From Atriophallophorus winterbourni (Eukaryota; Platyhelminthes; Trematoda; Plagiorchiida; Microphallidae): 64,000 nt of DNA. The position numbers and the translations under genes were made by a program. Location of the stretch: positions 62,001 to 126,000 of the forward strand of contig JACCGJ010010420.1 in assembly GCA_013407085.1 (NCBI GenBank), in the 5' to 3' direction. Shown here piece after piece: positions 24,490-36,264 of the stretch. Each line of letters starts with the position of its first letter. Position 1 is the first letter of the stretch. Below the pieces are notes generated by a model, which was given only the letters and a program-made list of their open reading frames with translations, was not told the DNA's origin and made no database searches.

Positions 24490-25660
24490 AAACGTTCAGC
24501 ATTCTTGAGGTTCAAAGGTATGTCAATGGATGAAAACACGGCTTTTGAGAGCAGCTAAAAATAAGGTCCTACTGACTACAAGACGATGTGCAAATGACTA
24601 TTTGACAGATACTTGCCTCAGTATCCAAAAAGCTGCGGATACTGGAAATTTTCACGGTATGTATGATGGGATCAAGTTAGCCATTTGCACAAACAAACTT
24701 AAAAAGACTGTATCTGAGAACTTGATTTTCGCAAAACTCAGCAGATGGAAAGATGCGTAGAGCACGTTTTCTCGGTCTAACATAGGGACAATAGGATTTT
24801 ACCGCGTGTACTTGGAAATACTGAGCGTTTGCCAATCATCAAACATCTAGATACTCCCACTACTCTTGACAAGCTCATTAGTCCACTAAGAGAATGGGAA
24901 GTTCCTTGGTTAAAACGTAATTCCACCTGAGCTTATCAAATGCTGTGAAACAGCATTATTACAGCCTTTACACGATTAGCTTCGTCAGTGCTGGCAAGAG
25001 GTGTGCGTCCCACAAGAGGTGCGAGAAACGGAGATCATCTCAATATTTAAGAGTAATGGTGATGGAGGCGACTGCAACATTTAATGAAGAATCTCCCTTC
25101 TGAATGTATTAGGAATTCGCCGAGGCGTCAAACAACCGCGTTTTCAGCATTTTTTTCGATCTGCTTCTGAAGCACGATTCCAGGACAGGGACAATAAGAA
25201 TTTACATACGCAAGCTAAGTGATGTCAAACTTTTCAACCTGAACCGGTTAGGAGCACAAACTAAGGCAAGGAAAATTCTAATCGGAGATTACCAAGGACA
25301 CCTACAGTTGCTAATGGACTGTTTTTCGTCGGCATGAAAAGATGTTTGGCTAACAAACAGCATGTGCAAGAACAAAATCCTTGATCGCATTGGGGATATT
25401 GTGTAAAGCGTGGTCTGGAGAGCGGAAGCAGCTCTTGACCGCTGAATGCAGATCACGCCGCCATTTTGCAACTGACGCCCAAAGATCAAGGTTTTGCTTA
25501 TCGTTGCGAGCGCTGCGAGAGAGATTGTTCATCCCGAATCGAACTCTGGTCATTCGAGAAGCTGTGGAACATGAAAATTTATGCGATTGTGATGTACATA
25601 GATGGTCGACATCTACCGAAGGAGGCAAGAACAAACGTTTCAAATGTTATTCTTTAATTA
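24490..25660 (+). pseudogene. RTE-like LINE ORF2 fossil ending in a zinc-finger-like motif
   Basis: Plus-strand frames, broken by stops and shifts, carry in order: a basic linker (24530-24760), an IPPELIKC-like motif with TALLQPLHD near 24930-24980, a VPQEVRETEIISIFK block near 25010-25055 and GDCN near 25065, which are the fingers region of RTE-type reverse transcriptases. The palm is largely deleted. At 25490-25560 comes YRCERCERDCSSRIEL, the Cys2 half of a finger often found at the C-terminus of some RTE-type LINEs, where it normally ends in His residues; here the His part is lost. ORFs on the opposite strand are shadows. Confidence 0.65.
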
Positions 25661-25878
25661 CTAAATGGCTAAGATGGCTAAAAAGCCACGAATTACAGAA
25701 CATTGCAAATATGTTAATCAAAAGACAATACTGGTACAATTGGATTGAACTACAACAAGAAGGTTGAACATGGACTGCTGAAGTTGGTAAATAATTTCAA
25801 ATCACAGCATAAATTTTCACATCTAATGTTATTTGCAGTGAATAAGCGGAGAGTGTATTTGATTTATCTTTTTTTCAG

Positions 25879-25976
25879 AAATACGCTTATTAGCTAATAT
25901 CAATTCCAATATCATCGAGAATGATGAAAATTGTGGATGCGTCAGTTCTTCAACATTTGAAGATATCCATCAACAG
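25879..25976 (+). CDS. Possible exon of unknown gene
   Basis: A strong 3' splice site (TTTTTTTCAG) and the donor CAACAG|GTAAAC enclose 98 bases that are open in only one frame (phase 1 in, phase 0 out), giving 32 residues with two Cys (CGC). It lies 370 bases before the signal-peptide exon. It may belong to an upstream gene, to an alternative start of the next gene, or be chance. Confidence 0.35.
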
Positions 25977-26350
25977 GTAAACTCTGCCGTTTGATTGATG
26001 ATATGTGTCGATGTGGCGATGCGATAACCGGCATCTTAGTCTTAAAAATGAATAAAAACATATTATAACTTCTTTAAATTATAAGCTGGTTGTGTCAATA
26101 TAATGCTTTTAGTTCTTGTACTCAGGTAATAAGATGAGCTTACAACGTTTAATTACGATTAGAACTAGACATCAAAGATAATAAATCCAACGTTGACCAC
26201 GCTCACCTCCCGTTTTAGGTTGAGATGTTTATTACGTAAGAGATTCACATGCTAGCGATAATCCATCAAAAATTAGCCAGTTTGATTTTCGAATCGCACA
26301 AAGCAATAGAAAGCCAATCATTGAAACGCTTACTACACACGCGAGAGCGA

Positions 26351-26444
26351 ATGAAACAATTCTCTATATCATCTCTGCTATTCTTTTTGCTCATGACGGC
26401 ACCAAAGTCTTCAGCTGATGTGAACCGGTGGTCACTTTACGAGG
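26351..26444 (+). CDS. First coding exon, signal peptide
   Basis: ATG at 26351 opens MKQFSISSLLFFLLMTAP then KSSADVN: a short charged start, a hydrophobic core of about 11 residues and a likely cleavage after SSA. It ends at GAG G|GTAAGT (phase 1). An in-frame ATG at 26249 would add 34 residues in front of the hydrophobic core, so the downstream ATG is chosen. An alternative reading as an internal exon starting after CCAAAG (26407) is possible. Confidence 0.6.
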
Positions 26445-26550
26445 GTAAGTTAGGAGATTTCGTGCTGATCGACCCCGTTAGAACCCTCACTAAACTGGAT
26501 CCGAGAGCAAACAAGAAATGACAATGTTTCTCATATGTTGTTGATTTCAG

Positions 26551-26618
26551 ATGGGTTGTCGTTACAACCGTTTCCGTGCGATTCCAGTGAAGCTGAAATT
26601 TCAGTGCCTGGGGTCGCT
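26551..26618 (+). CDS. Candidate exon 2
   Basis: Acceptor GATTTCAG, phase 1 in, joining directly in frame to the signal peptide exon (W-S-L-Y-E-D-G-L-S). The frame runs to a TGA at 26622. The donor is uncertain: GCT|GTAGTT (26618), GGG|GTCGCT (26612) and TCA|GTGCCT all leave phase 0 as the next exon requires. Confidence 0.5.
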
Positions 26619-26984
26619 GTAGTTTGAAGTTTTCGCGCTTTGTGTTTCCACAATATGTTAGTAGGTTATGTTTCGGAAGTAAAACTAGAGCTCCAGAGTG
26701 ACACTGCAAATTAACTACGATTTAAATCTAACGCGAAAAAAAACAAGGTTGTCTACCAAGATTCTGAAGTTACGGAACATAAATCATGTATGGTAAGCCG
26801 CAATTGTTGCCAATAATACTAAAATATTGCTTGAAAATTTTCAACAACTGAGTTCAAACTTTTCATGATAAAACATTTTGCAAATCTTTTCTCGTCTGAT
26901 TTCAATGAATTAAAGCATCGAAGCACGTGGACAATAAATTTCAAACCACTAAAGTCTTGTTCACTTCAAATAATTCTTCTTCAG

Positions 26985-27165
26985 TTAAATGAACAATGGA
27001 AATTGAGAAAATTTGGAAACTTTTCTGTTGAAAAATACCACAATGTTCATTCAAGCGAAATACTCACTGAATTGAAGGTCGATTTTGACAGAAACAACAA
27101 CCCAATACTTGATGCGATGTTGATGTTGAAGCAAAAAACAAAATTTCTCGCATTCCGCTCTGAAG
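26985..27165 (+). CDS. Candidate exon 3
   Basis: Acceptor AATTCTTCTTCAG (phase 0) and donor GAA G|GTAATA (phase 1), 181 bases, open in one frame only. Codons include LNEQWKLRKFGNFS and a Lys-rich end KQKTKFLAF. The same frame is open back to 26835, so the exon could start earlier at CAACTGAG|TTC (26853), again phase 0. Confidence 0.6.
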
Positions 27166-28873
27166 GTAATATCATAATGATTGATTGAGAAATTCGAATT
27201 GTTTTCCATTTTGATATTGTTTATTTGTTCGGTACAACGTTGACTTTAATAGAAGTGACTCATTGTAACATGTGGTTGTTCGGGATGGGACTTTGTTATG
27301 CTACTGGATTGCTGAATCGTATTCCTTTGCTTCCGTCCAGTAATTTGTTTAATAAGTTTTCATACGCTCGATTCAACATTGGTCACGTACTCCCATTCCG
27401 CTTGGCATGACCAACTGGCAATCGAGTCCTGATTCATCACTGATGTTAATCTGTTCAAAGCTAGTCGTGTTCACACAGCAGAAAGCCAATTGATCAAACG
27501 CGTTTATTACGCTCTGAACGAGCAGCAAAACGCCTATTGTGTATACGCACATCAATTGACCACAAAGCTGACGTGAAACATGTTTGTCCCTGTTGTCACT
27601 TCGATTTGATTTGTCAATCGATTTCGTATCAAACGGTAGATTCATGGTTTCAACACACGGGGCTAGTTTGAGCGAGATTGACAAATTGATTAGTGTTTGA
27701 TAGTGGCTGACGTTTTACATCTCTTCACGCTTCCGAGGGTGACGAACCTTGAATCATTATAATACAATTCTCCTCAAATTATTAGGGGCTCGCAATCGTC
27801 GCCGTTGGTCTTTTCAGCGTTTCCTGCTCTTCTGTATGTCATCCGAAGGCTGATGAGTAGCACTCATAGCTAATTCAATTCACACCTATAAAATAGCAAG
27901 TTGAAAGTTTCTGTTGTTTCGGAAATCATTCTTTCAATAAACCGATCAATAAATCCAATATATTAAAAGCCACAGTTTATTTATTATTTACTCAAGAGGT
28001 CGATCAAAAGAAATCGTAAACTTGAGTGCAGAAAAATAAATTTAGTAAACCAACCGTCACATCAGTTTAGTTAACTTTTTCTATCATTAAGCATAGATTT
28101 CTGTTTAAATCCAATGCGATACATGTACTCTCCCCACGAACCACTTAACTCGATCTAATAGACCGGTGTGATCGGTAAGAATTGGTACGTTTAGCTGCGA
28201 TAAATACACCAAAATGTTCTGACTGTTTATATGCTGTCGCGTTTACTCGACCGAAAACTTCCATGCACAGAAATCTTATGTGATTTTTTGTGCATCCGTT
28301 GTACAACCGCATATGATATTGTGCGAATAACTGTTCATTTCGCCTTGTTTATCAAGTTCGTACTACAATTTGTCAAAAATCCAAACTTAAACTCATACAA
28401 GCAAACAACTCAGGTCATTTTGTTTTTTCCTTAGTGTATTAACAAGCGATTGGCTCAAGTATTTCTTAGGTTATCAAGTAGTAGTTTTATTTAGATATCC
28501 ACGGTTCGATTTTCTGTCTCATAAAAGATTTCCACATTCTTCTTCTTATTCTTCTTATTATTATTTTTCAATTTTGCGGAAGTTTCTCGAGAACATCTTT
28601 TTAATAAAGTAGATGATATATGGCATCGCTGGAAAATTAGCTACATGCAGCATATCAACCTGAACAAAAATTGTCAGAATTGAGTGGCACAAAGATTTGC
28701 AATACACACGATTTAATTAGCGTAGTTTCATCGCACAAGCTTGTGTAACCACGAGCATGATGTGTGCGTATAATTCAGCAGAGCAGAACTTAACTACAGT
28801 TAACTCAGAGGTTAAAATCATATCTAGTGAGTACGATTATTTAGATTCTTTGCGTGGTCTACTGCTGCTGTAG

Positions 28874-29233
28874 TCATTATGTTGGGGGAAAGAGGTACCA
28901 TCCGATGTCCTCAATCTTATGGAAAGTGTATTTTTCAAATTTATTTTATGCAAAGTCGTTGAAAAAGATTGGTAAAGGAAATATATTAGATTTCAATGAA
29001 ACAAACTTATTCTCTTCCCCCCATGACAACAAACATCCAGAAGCCGGTTGTGGAATTTGTGCACCAAATACCAGAATAAATTGTCGTTTATGTAATGAAA
29101 GTTCACCACACCAAGTGGCAACGTTTAATTTGGTTGTCCGTCAAAGATGCATTCCATTCGCAACTTCTTTTGCTTCTAATTACCAAATTTCGGATCGGAA
29201 TATTCACGATGCCATCACGCCCATAGTTATCAT
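28874..29233 (+). CDS. Candidate exon 4, Cys-rich part of ectodomain
   Basis: Open for about 120 codons with CGICAPNTRINCRLC and, further on, QVATFNLVVRQRCIPF, which read as an extracellular Cys-containing domain. Donor ATC AT|GTAAAG (phase 2). The acceptor TGCTGCTGTAG before 28874 (phase 2) has a good pyrimidine tract; later starts are possible. The link to exon 3, which ends in phase 1, needs another exon; a candidate at about 28251-28412 (acceptor GCACAG, phase 1 in) was seen but I could not close the chain. Confidence 0.5.
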
Positions 29234-29831
29234 GTAAAGTTTTGTATTGCAAGCCAATGTTGGAAGCAAGCCTACAAAAATGCGCCACTCGCAATTTTCA
29301 ACACTTTATCTTTACTTTTATAAGTAAATTTCCTAAATTAACAATCTCCTCAAACGGTATGTGCCGGTTGACACTTCGTTATGATATGTCGATTTAAAAC
29401 GTTACCTTTGGGCACATACTATGTTAAGTTCTTTTGATGAGTTGCATACAGACCTTTGCTGAAACCATACATATGCTTTTGATTCCAAACGCGTTTTCAC
29501 TCAAACAGTCCATCTGAAAATTATTCGAAACCCGTATTCTTGCTTACTTGCAATATTCTTCATATGTAATACGACGATTTGCTGTCACCTAGATTCTTGT
29601 TTGTTTTGTTAAGCAATCGGAAAGACTGGTGTTAGACAAGCCTTTCCAAAATACGCTTGATACAGAGAGCCATTGAAATTTTTTACACAAATGCATTAAC
29701 AGATACAATTAAAGGGATGAATCCAGGCCTGTAACAGGGCGCTAAATTAAAATTCATCTATTGTTATCATGCAAAATATATGTAAAATTATGTGTTTTGT
29801 CGAACTGTATTTCTACCACTTGAATTCGAAG

Positions 29832-29911
29832 ATGCTAAGATTGAACTCATTTGTTCTAAACTCTGGGTTCTTTTATTTGGAAGATCTTATGTCGTGTCAA
29901 TTATTCCGAAT
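29832..29911 (+). CDS. Candidate exon 5
   Basis: Open frame with KLWVLLFGRSYVVSIIPN, ending CCG AAT|GTAAAT (phase 0). The acceptor may be TTCGAAG (29832, phase 1) or GCTAAG (29840, phase 0). It is followed by an intron of only 49 bases. Confidence 0.45.
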
Positions 29912-29960
29912 GTAAATTTTTTTGACAAAAATAATGTTACCATTAAACAATATTCAAAAG

Positions 29961-30033
29961 TGGAGCATAACTTTTACCCCGACAGCCACGCGAATCGCAC
30001 CCGAGTTGAGCATGTTGAGCGACTTAAAAACAA
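29961..30033 (+). CDS. Candidate exon 6
   Basis: 73 bases between TTCAAAAG (weak acceptor, phase 0) and the strong donor ACA A|GTGAGT (phase 1). Reads WSITFTPTATRIAPELS and joins in frame to exon 7. The competing frame in the longer ORF over this region would end in phase 2 and fits exon 7 less well. Confidence 0.5.
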
Positions 30034-30239
30034 GTGAGTGTTTATAATCATAGTTTATTAAACACGAAAGCAGAATTCGGATAAATAATTTGTAGGACCT
30101 ATATCAAATGAATCCACAAATATCCTACGTCGATGAAGTGATGCAGAATAATGTTCATTCGTAATTTGGAAAATAACGTTTTTTACGGCGTTGACATTAT
30201 ATCATCCATAACCTTTTGAACTGATTATATAACCAAAGT

Positions 30240-30310
30240 ATTGTGGTGCTTACATCCCCATCCCTTACACACCACTACCGGTTTCTGATTGTATAACCTT
30301 CAGGTTTCGT
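30240..30310 (-). repeat. Single hammerhead-like SINE copy
   Basis: Same GTGGTGCTTACATCCCCATC start as the dimers. Minus-strand core 30281-30303: CTGAAGG in place of CUGAUGA, then GAAAC and CGGTAGTGGTG. Decayed. Confidence 0.45.
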
Positions 30311-30747
30311 AAATGCTATAAGCATTCGGCGAAAACCAACTACTGTGAGGCAGTAGTTGATGTAGTACACGTCAGTATCACACAAATATCTGGAGCAATT
30401 ATGCTTTTGATTTCGAAATCCATTTTTAATTTAATGTGATCGGCACCTGTTAATGAAATGGAAACTACACAGCTACGGTGTCGTTCTCCATCTGTTCGAT
30501 GCCAATATAAGCCCGATTGGATGTATGCAAGTTCAAACAATGTCATTTGGAAAATATTATTCGCTTTGGCCATCATTATGTCATTCTGTATTTTGATCAG
30601 CTATATACTTGTATGAATTAAAATTAATATGTGAAATTATAAAAACTAAGCGGTGGCACTTGCTTTCAGAGTACTATTCTCGTTTGAATCTATTATAGTA
30701 AAAACATTTTGATTGATGTATAAAAATGACTTTCGCTTTTCGTTCAG

Positions 30748-30839
30748 TTTTCCATTATTACAACATGATACCGAAAAAAGATGTGCCTCTAATCAATATG
30801 ACGGATCTCGAAACAGACATCACAACGTTGAAACACGTG
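30748..30839 (+). CDS. Candidate exon 7
   Basis: Acceptor TTTTCGTTCAG and donor GTG|GTAAGA are both strong. Taken in phase 1 it reads FHYYNMIPKKDVPLINMTD and onwards with no stop and leaves phase 0, as exon 8 needs. Another frame is also open (phase 2 in, phase 1 out) but runs into a stop in exon 8. Confidence 0.65.
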
Positions 30840-31147
30840 GTAAGAATAATTACAGTCAAAATACAGAACACTGCACTGATTGCATTTGTATAAGATCGGA
30901 AAGAAAGAACTGCAGCTTTACTGAGTATTTGTTTTAAAACATAGCAAAAATTGAGGCCTAATGAAATTTTTAGAGTTTTCAGTGATATTTTCCCTTTGTT
31001 ACATAATGCAATTCATCAAACGCAAACACACAATAGAGAAACTGTTAGGTGAAAATTCGATAAACAATGTTACATTTTGATCGAATTCTTTAGGAATGTT
31101 AGGACGTGAACATCCGGAAAATAAGAAATCTGTTTTCATTAATTTAG

Positions 31148-31382
31148 GACCGATTGGCAAAAATCTGGAATACGAATGGAAAACTTTGCAGCATTCTGTT
31201 CAACGAGTATTTGAAGACGAATAAAGGCGATTTATATATGAATGCAACGGTTACGATGGAAATGAAGTATGTACCCGAAATGCGCAGATACCCTGAAAAT
31301 TGGTTCTTAAGTGCATCACCAATGTTATATAAAGATGTCCATGAGAATGCGCTTATTGAGTATGCACTTTATCCAAGCGGAA
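31148..31382 (+). CDS. Candidate exon 8
   Basis: 235 bases between TTCATTAATTTAG and GGA A|GTAAGT (phase 0 in, phase 1 out). Reads DRLAKIWNTNGKLCSILF, then NATVTMEMKYVPEM and ENWFLSASP. One Asn-glycosylation site (NAT). It is among the clearest exons of the locus. Confidence 0.7.
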
Positions 31383-31559
31383 GTAAGTTAAAACAACGAT
31401 ATTTCGTTTATTCTCTTACAATAATTCAGTTTGGAAAATTACTTCTGTGATTTCTCGACAATTCACTATATAAAATGTATAGTCAGTAAACGAATTATAC
31501 TTATAATCCGACGTTGATTAAGTTTGCTGAGACCAATCTGTTCAACCACACTTATTATT

Positions 31560-31945
31560 TATATTATTATTTCACACAAGTCTTTACAGACGGTGTGCCA
31601 ACCAAGTGAAGAAGGTACATGATGAGAGGTTTACACCCTTGATCTTTTTGTCTTTTTTGGCAGCAACGCACTTCTCGCCACTGGTTCCTTTCTTGTGCCA
31701 TGAGTGTGTCACATGTCTTCACGGTAGCGGATGTTCCCACGATGGCTAGTGTGTTAGTATAACGTGCATGCATATGGAGCAGCCATCTTGTTCATGACTT
31801 CATAATGTTTCAGCACCCCGTGATCACGCTTGATATCTCGCACCAGGCTGCAACTCAATTAGACCACCCATGCTTTTCGCATGTATTTAATCGCATATGA
31901 GCAATATGATCATAATCAGTGACAGTGACCTTAATTTTTCGCTGT
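31560..31945. other. No gene seen (intron of the 26.35-46.33 kb locus)
   Basis: The 68-residue minus-strand ORF at 31567-31773 shows no recognisable feature. Confidence 0.4.
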
Positions 31946-32000
31946 TGCATGCATAATCGTGCAATCACAAACTGCACGAAACCGGTCGTGAGTTGTGTTT
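31945..32000 (+). repeat. SINE-like copy with hammerhead-like hairpin
   Basis: GTGCA and TGCAC (31959-31963, 31973-31977) form a stem II-like hairpin followed at once by GAAACCGGTCGTGAG, the same 3' part as at 17.81 kb. The CUGAUGA box has decayed to ATAATC. Confidence 0.45.
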
Positions 32001-32589
32001 GATTGAACTAGAGGTGAATGATAATTATTTTGAAGTATGTAAATTTCTCTAAAGCCTTTGCTTAGCATGCTTAGGGTACAAAAAATGTGTTGAGCGACTT
32101 TAAACTAAATGCTATTGTTTTTCGCGTGTAACTGAAATCAATGGTTGCAATAGCTTTTACATCGAGATTGATAACAATATGTTTACTGGGCGACATTTTT
32201 GATATGCGTGTAATCTAAACATTGAAATGATATTCTCTGTTAACGGTCGAATGACCGCTTGCGAAGTCAACACATTACAACTTGATACAAACGATAACCC
32301 AGTAGATGTGACTTCGCTAATCATGTTTTAGTTTAACGTGATTATCGTTTTACGCAAATTAAAGTACGGGTTACTGATGAGAGTCTCGAAATACTCACAG
32401 TCTAAACGAAATTTATGAGTTATTTATTATCTTATTTTTTCAATAATATTTCTAATTAAAAACTAGAGTGCATCGAGTATCTGAGAAATTTTTTTCGATC
32501 GATTTTTTGTGAACCTAGATATCAGTTTCGATAAACTTTCGAAATGTTTCGACGGAAAAAATGCATAATATATTCGACTACCGTTCTTG

Positions 32590-32680
32590 TTGTTGTTGGC
32601 CTAATTCGGTCGATGTAGACCATGGATATACATCACAATCGCATTGATTTTTTTCATGGTCCACAGAATTTCGAATGACT
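32590..32680 (+). repeat. SINE-like tail segment
   Basis: TTCGGTCGATGTAGACCATGGATATACATCACAA-type sequence (written here in part) recurs at 52105-52180 and, shorter, at 17858-17890. GGTC...GACC inside it can pair as a small hairpin. Confidence 0.5.
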
Positions 32681-32879
32681 TAACTGTCCGATTAGTTGAT
32701 ATCATGCTAAATATTTAACTCAATTGAAGGAAACATGAAAATATTTGGGGGTGGAAGTATCTGGACCTTAAATATTTATGTCCATTTTAATCTGAATACC
32801 TAATTATTAGTTTACATGAGTGAGAAATTTTTACCTATAATAATAGTGTACATCACGAAGCTGAGACAAATGAAAATGT

Positions 32880-34290
32880 TAAATTGTTGGTTAACTCAAT
32901 TTTGTTCATGTTTTCGTCTCTGATTTGATGGACTGCTTGAATCGTGATGTAGCTAGAAGATAACTCATCGAGACAAAGGTCTCACCATACACGCGTGTTA
33001 TCTTGATATGTCCAAAGCATTCGAACGTGTCAACCACAGTCTGTTACTACAAAAAATGGAGCAATGTGGCATCAAGGGTTCATTACTAGCCTGGTTTGAG
33101 GATTATCTCCGCGACCGTGTCATTCGAGTAAGGGTTGATGGTGCTTTATCACGACCCATTGCAGTAACGAGTGGGGTGCCGCAGGGATCAGTGCTTGGAC
33201 CAATTCTTTTCCTGATCTATGTAAACGACTTACCGAAACTTGTTCGCAGCAAAATCTTGTTATTTGCGGATGACATCAAGCTGTGGACACAAGTACGCAC
33301 AACTGAAGATTGCAGACAGCTTCAGCTGGACCTTGATGCCTTACAGAACTGGTCAGTTAGAAATGAACTACCTTTCAATTTCAGCAAATGCAAGGTATTG
33401 ACTGTTGGAAGATATTTTGAGTTCTCTTACACCCTTGGTTCCCATATTCTTGAAAGCACTGACAAGGAGAAGGACTTGGGTGTGTGGGTGAGCAGCACAT
33501 TGAAACCGTCGCATAACGCCACGCTGTCGATGAAAAGACGTCGCGAGTACTGCTACTGCTAACGCTTGTTCATAGTTTCATTAAGCAAACCGAGAATATT
33601 ATACGTACTTGAGGTCATGGAGTATGCGGCGTACGCGCTGCAAGTATGAGCCTCTCAGGAATCGCGCATGGACTATCAAATTCTTGCACATCGGAAGCAC
33701 GAAGCACAAACAATACGAAGATCGTATTGCAAGTCTCAATCTATTCGACTTTCGCTACCGCCGTCTTAGAGGTGATTTGATACTTATGTTCAATATACTG
33801 CATACCCCCAACCATCCCCTAAATCAACTATTCACGCGACTACCACGCAGAACCAGCCGGAGTCACGACTATACAGTACATATTCCTGACTCGAGACTGA
33901 ACTGTCGAAGGTACTTTTATTCTGTACGTGTATGCTTTACCTGGAACTGCCTACCTTGTAATGTTGCACATTCACCCAACTTGGATATATTCAAATCGAA
34001 TTTGGACAATTTCATGTTGACCAATCCAAACATTGAAACAATATATTCTGCATCATAAAGCTTTGAACCAATGCATCCAAGTAAACTATACATATTTACC
34101 CTATCAAACCGGTTGAAAACAATTTCTGCTCTATGTATTTTCACGTGATTCCTGAACTAATCAGTAGGAAAACAAACCCCGTTTTACTACCTATGTTATT
34201 TGTAATTCGCATATTATTCTGTGGTTTTTGTAAAGCTATGTGCTTTTTGGACCATTAAATTGAATTGAATTGAATTGAATTGAATCCTTA
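32880..34290 (+). pseudogene. CR1-like LINE, 5'-truncated, broken ORF2
   Basis: Starts inside the reverse transcriptase. 33008-33562 is an open frame with the first palm motif LDMSKAFERVNHS, the block SGVPQGSVLGPILFLIY and the catalytic FADD (near 33268) all intact. A frameshift near 33540 ends it; the C-terminal region continues in another frame at 33609-34058 (RRLRGDLILMFNIL, CRRYFYSVRVCF, FKSNLDNFMLTNP). The 3' end is marked by five TTGAA units at 34257-34285, a typical LINE tail. It sits in an intron of the 26.35-46.33 kb locus and is less decayed than the copies at 6.3 and 21 kb. Confidence 0.85.
34257..34285 (+). repeat. (TTGAA)n tail of CR1-like LINE
   Basis: Five tandem TTGAA units directly after the LINE 3' region; this fixes the 3' end of the insertion. 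Confidence 0.8.
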
Positions 34291-34593
34291 AAGCATTTTG
34301 CGAGACGTTTCAAATGGAATATGACAAACAGTAATATCTTACGTATAAGTTAAACCATCCCAGTATTTTAGAAAATACCCGAAACATAGCATTGAACTGA
34401 ACAAAAATTTGCAAGGATTTTCGACGATAAGTATTGCAAATACACAAAAATGGACAAACCAAAATTGAACACGAGAAATTGAAAATAGTCATTTTAATGA
34501 ATTTGTTACTATCGTTGTCAAACCTGAATGATAACGCTTGCATACCTTATATTACACATCATGTAAAATTATATTTGGTTTTTATGCCTACAG

Positions 34594-34614
34594 ATCACTT
34601 GCCGAATACGGAAG
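34594..34614 (+). CDS. Candidate micro-exon of 21 bases
   Basis: Lies between TTTTTATGCCTACAG and GAA G|GTAATT. Phase 1 in and phase 1 out, so it is symmetric and adds exactly seven residues (NHLPNTE plus a shared Gly). Symmetric micro-exons are well known in schistosome genes. All three frames are open at this length, so support comes from splice sites and phase only. Confidence 0.5.
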
Positions 34615-34819
34615 GTAATTTTCAAATCATATAGTTGTATGATTTCCATGGCTAAAGATATATATATATATATTCATAATATATATAAAAATATTATATA
34701 TAATAATTTTTAATGTGTATAGAGTTTCGGACACAATAACAATAAACCTCGTAAGATTTTTACTGATCATGTCTAACCGTTTCGCTGTACATATTGGTTA
34801 TCTGCTTTTTTCGTTTCAG

Positions 34820-34881
34820 CGATGGCCTTTCTTGTTTTCGTTCCAACAACTTACGATACGACCCTCGACTTTTGCAACCAT
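34820..34881 (+). CDS. Candidate exon 10
   Basis: Acceptor CTTTTTTCGTTTCAG, donor AAC CAT|GTAAGA. Phase 1 in, phase 0 out; reads AMAFLVFVPTTYDTTLDF and ends CNH, joining in frame to the next exon. Confidence 0.65.
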
Positions 34882-34889
34882 GTAAGAAT

Positions 34890-36130
34890 TCTAATTAAAC
34901 TTTAATAAAACATCGCCAGTTTCATCAATCCATAATACTGATAACATAATAAAGTTGCTTGTCTGCACACACGCAACGAAATGTTGACTCTACATTATTT
35001 ATGCGTTTGCATTCAAAAATTATTCAACGCAGATCCTGTATTACTAAGCATTTTTATTACGGTCAGAATTATTTATTTAAACTATTTTTCATAACATACT
35101 AAATTGACCGTGTTTTTTTATCAAGATTCAAGATTCAAGATTCACCATAGGGATATTGCCAACAAGTTCGATGCATGTAAAATGAAATTTTTTGCTTTGA
35201 CTCAACAAAGACAGCTCAGGGAATTCTTTGTTTGTCGAATAAAATTATATTTTATTTTATTATCGATGATATGAGAGCAGGCTGAATGCGATACTGATGA
35301 AACATCGTGGAATCATTGCATTGATTATACAGTGAAACATTACTAAAACTGAATGCACAAAGTGAAATTATTGAAATGTTCAAGGCTCATAAAAATTCAT
35401 ACGTAACAACTGAGCCTTCACAAAATAAAAATGAAGATGCCAGTTCATTCGGAAATCTGTTATTACAAGTGAGCTGATTAGCTGCATGTGAATCTTGAAT
35501 TTTTGCATTATCATTCTGTCTAGACTTATTAATTCACTGAAAACCTGCACTGGAATGAAATGTGTAAGATTCAACATCACCGTAATGCACGTTTCAGTCT
35601 TTCATTAAAAGATTGGTTTTCCGTTGATACATATTGACATACGAATTATAACTTGGTAGCCACGATTGTGGCAATAACTGAATAGGTTACTTTGTTTTAC
35701 GTCGCCATTATGTGTACATGATCATTGGAATCATATATTGGTTAAGCAGAGCAAATACCAACCGCAAAACCGCAGCACATCAGACGTCCGTTCATATTTT
35801 CAGTGCAACGTAGACACCCGTGGAAAGTGTAGTTGATCCACACACCAATCGTTTTTACTAATAGGGTCGAAGTTTGCTCTAATATGTCAAGAGAGCAAGT
35901 GATCTTCCTTCTTCGATCAGTTACAACGTTTCATCCATTTGAGTTGATAGGATATCCATATAAGGTCTTGAGATTCTGTTGTGGTAAATTACATTCAACT
36001 TCAATTTAAAGTTCTCCGGAATTTGATTTTGTTTGCGAAAATATCCAATTTACATCACGTGACAGTATTTGCACAACTATGAATTACCAAAACCTCTACG
36101 AATAGAAAATATCACGTCTGATTATATATA
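34890..36130. other. Intron sequence, nothing else seen
   Basis: AT-rich, with a short AAGATTC triplet repeat at 35123-35142. No repeat family matched. Confidence 0.4.
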
Positions 36131-36133
36131 GAG

Positions 36134-36264
36134 TACTCAATGTACTATTCTCTAAAAATTGATTTGGAAAAAAACGATAGAATTCCATCTGCATCAGACG
36201 GTTCGATCATATTCCATCTAAGTAATAGCTTCTTTGTAATTACCATCAATTCGGACAATTCAAG
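36134..36264 (+). CDS. Candidate exon 11
   Basis: 131 bases from the acceptor TATATATAGAG (phase 0) to the donor TCA AG|GTACGT (phase 2). Reads YSMYYSLKIDLEKNDRI, then SIIFHLSNSFFVITINS, an alternating pattern typical of beta strands. The minus-strand ORFs here are shadows. Confidence 0.6.

Noticed and set aside
25350..25643. 97-residue minus-strand ORF
   Set aside because: It is the shadow of the LINE zinc-finger region on the plus strand, which carries the recognisable motif.
27373..27684. 103-residue minus-strand ORF
   Set aside because: No motif or splice context; lies in an intron of the plus-strand locus.
28251..28412. Possible exon (acceptor CATGCACAG, donor CAG|GTCATT)
   Set aside because: Phase 1 in fits exon 3, but the next acceptor lies only 21 bases on, too close for an intron, and the donor is weak. 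Left out of the model.
29103..29294. 63-residue minus-strand ORF
   Set aside because: The plus strand here is a better exon with a donor; the minus frame has no feature.
31086..31225. Frame GREHPENKKSV... running from an acceptor at 31093 into exon 8
   Set aside because: Open and protein-like, but it stops at 31222 and arises only if exon 7 is read in its less likely phase; the phase 0 reading joins exons 7 and 8 without a stop.
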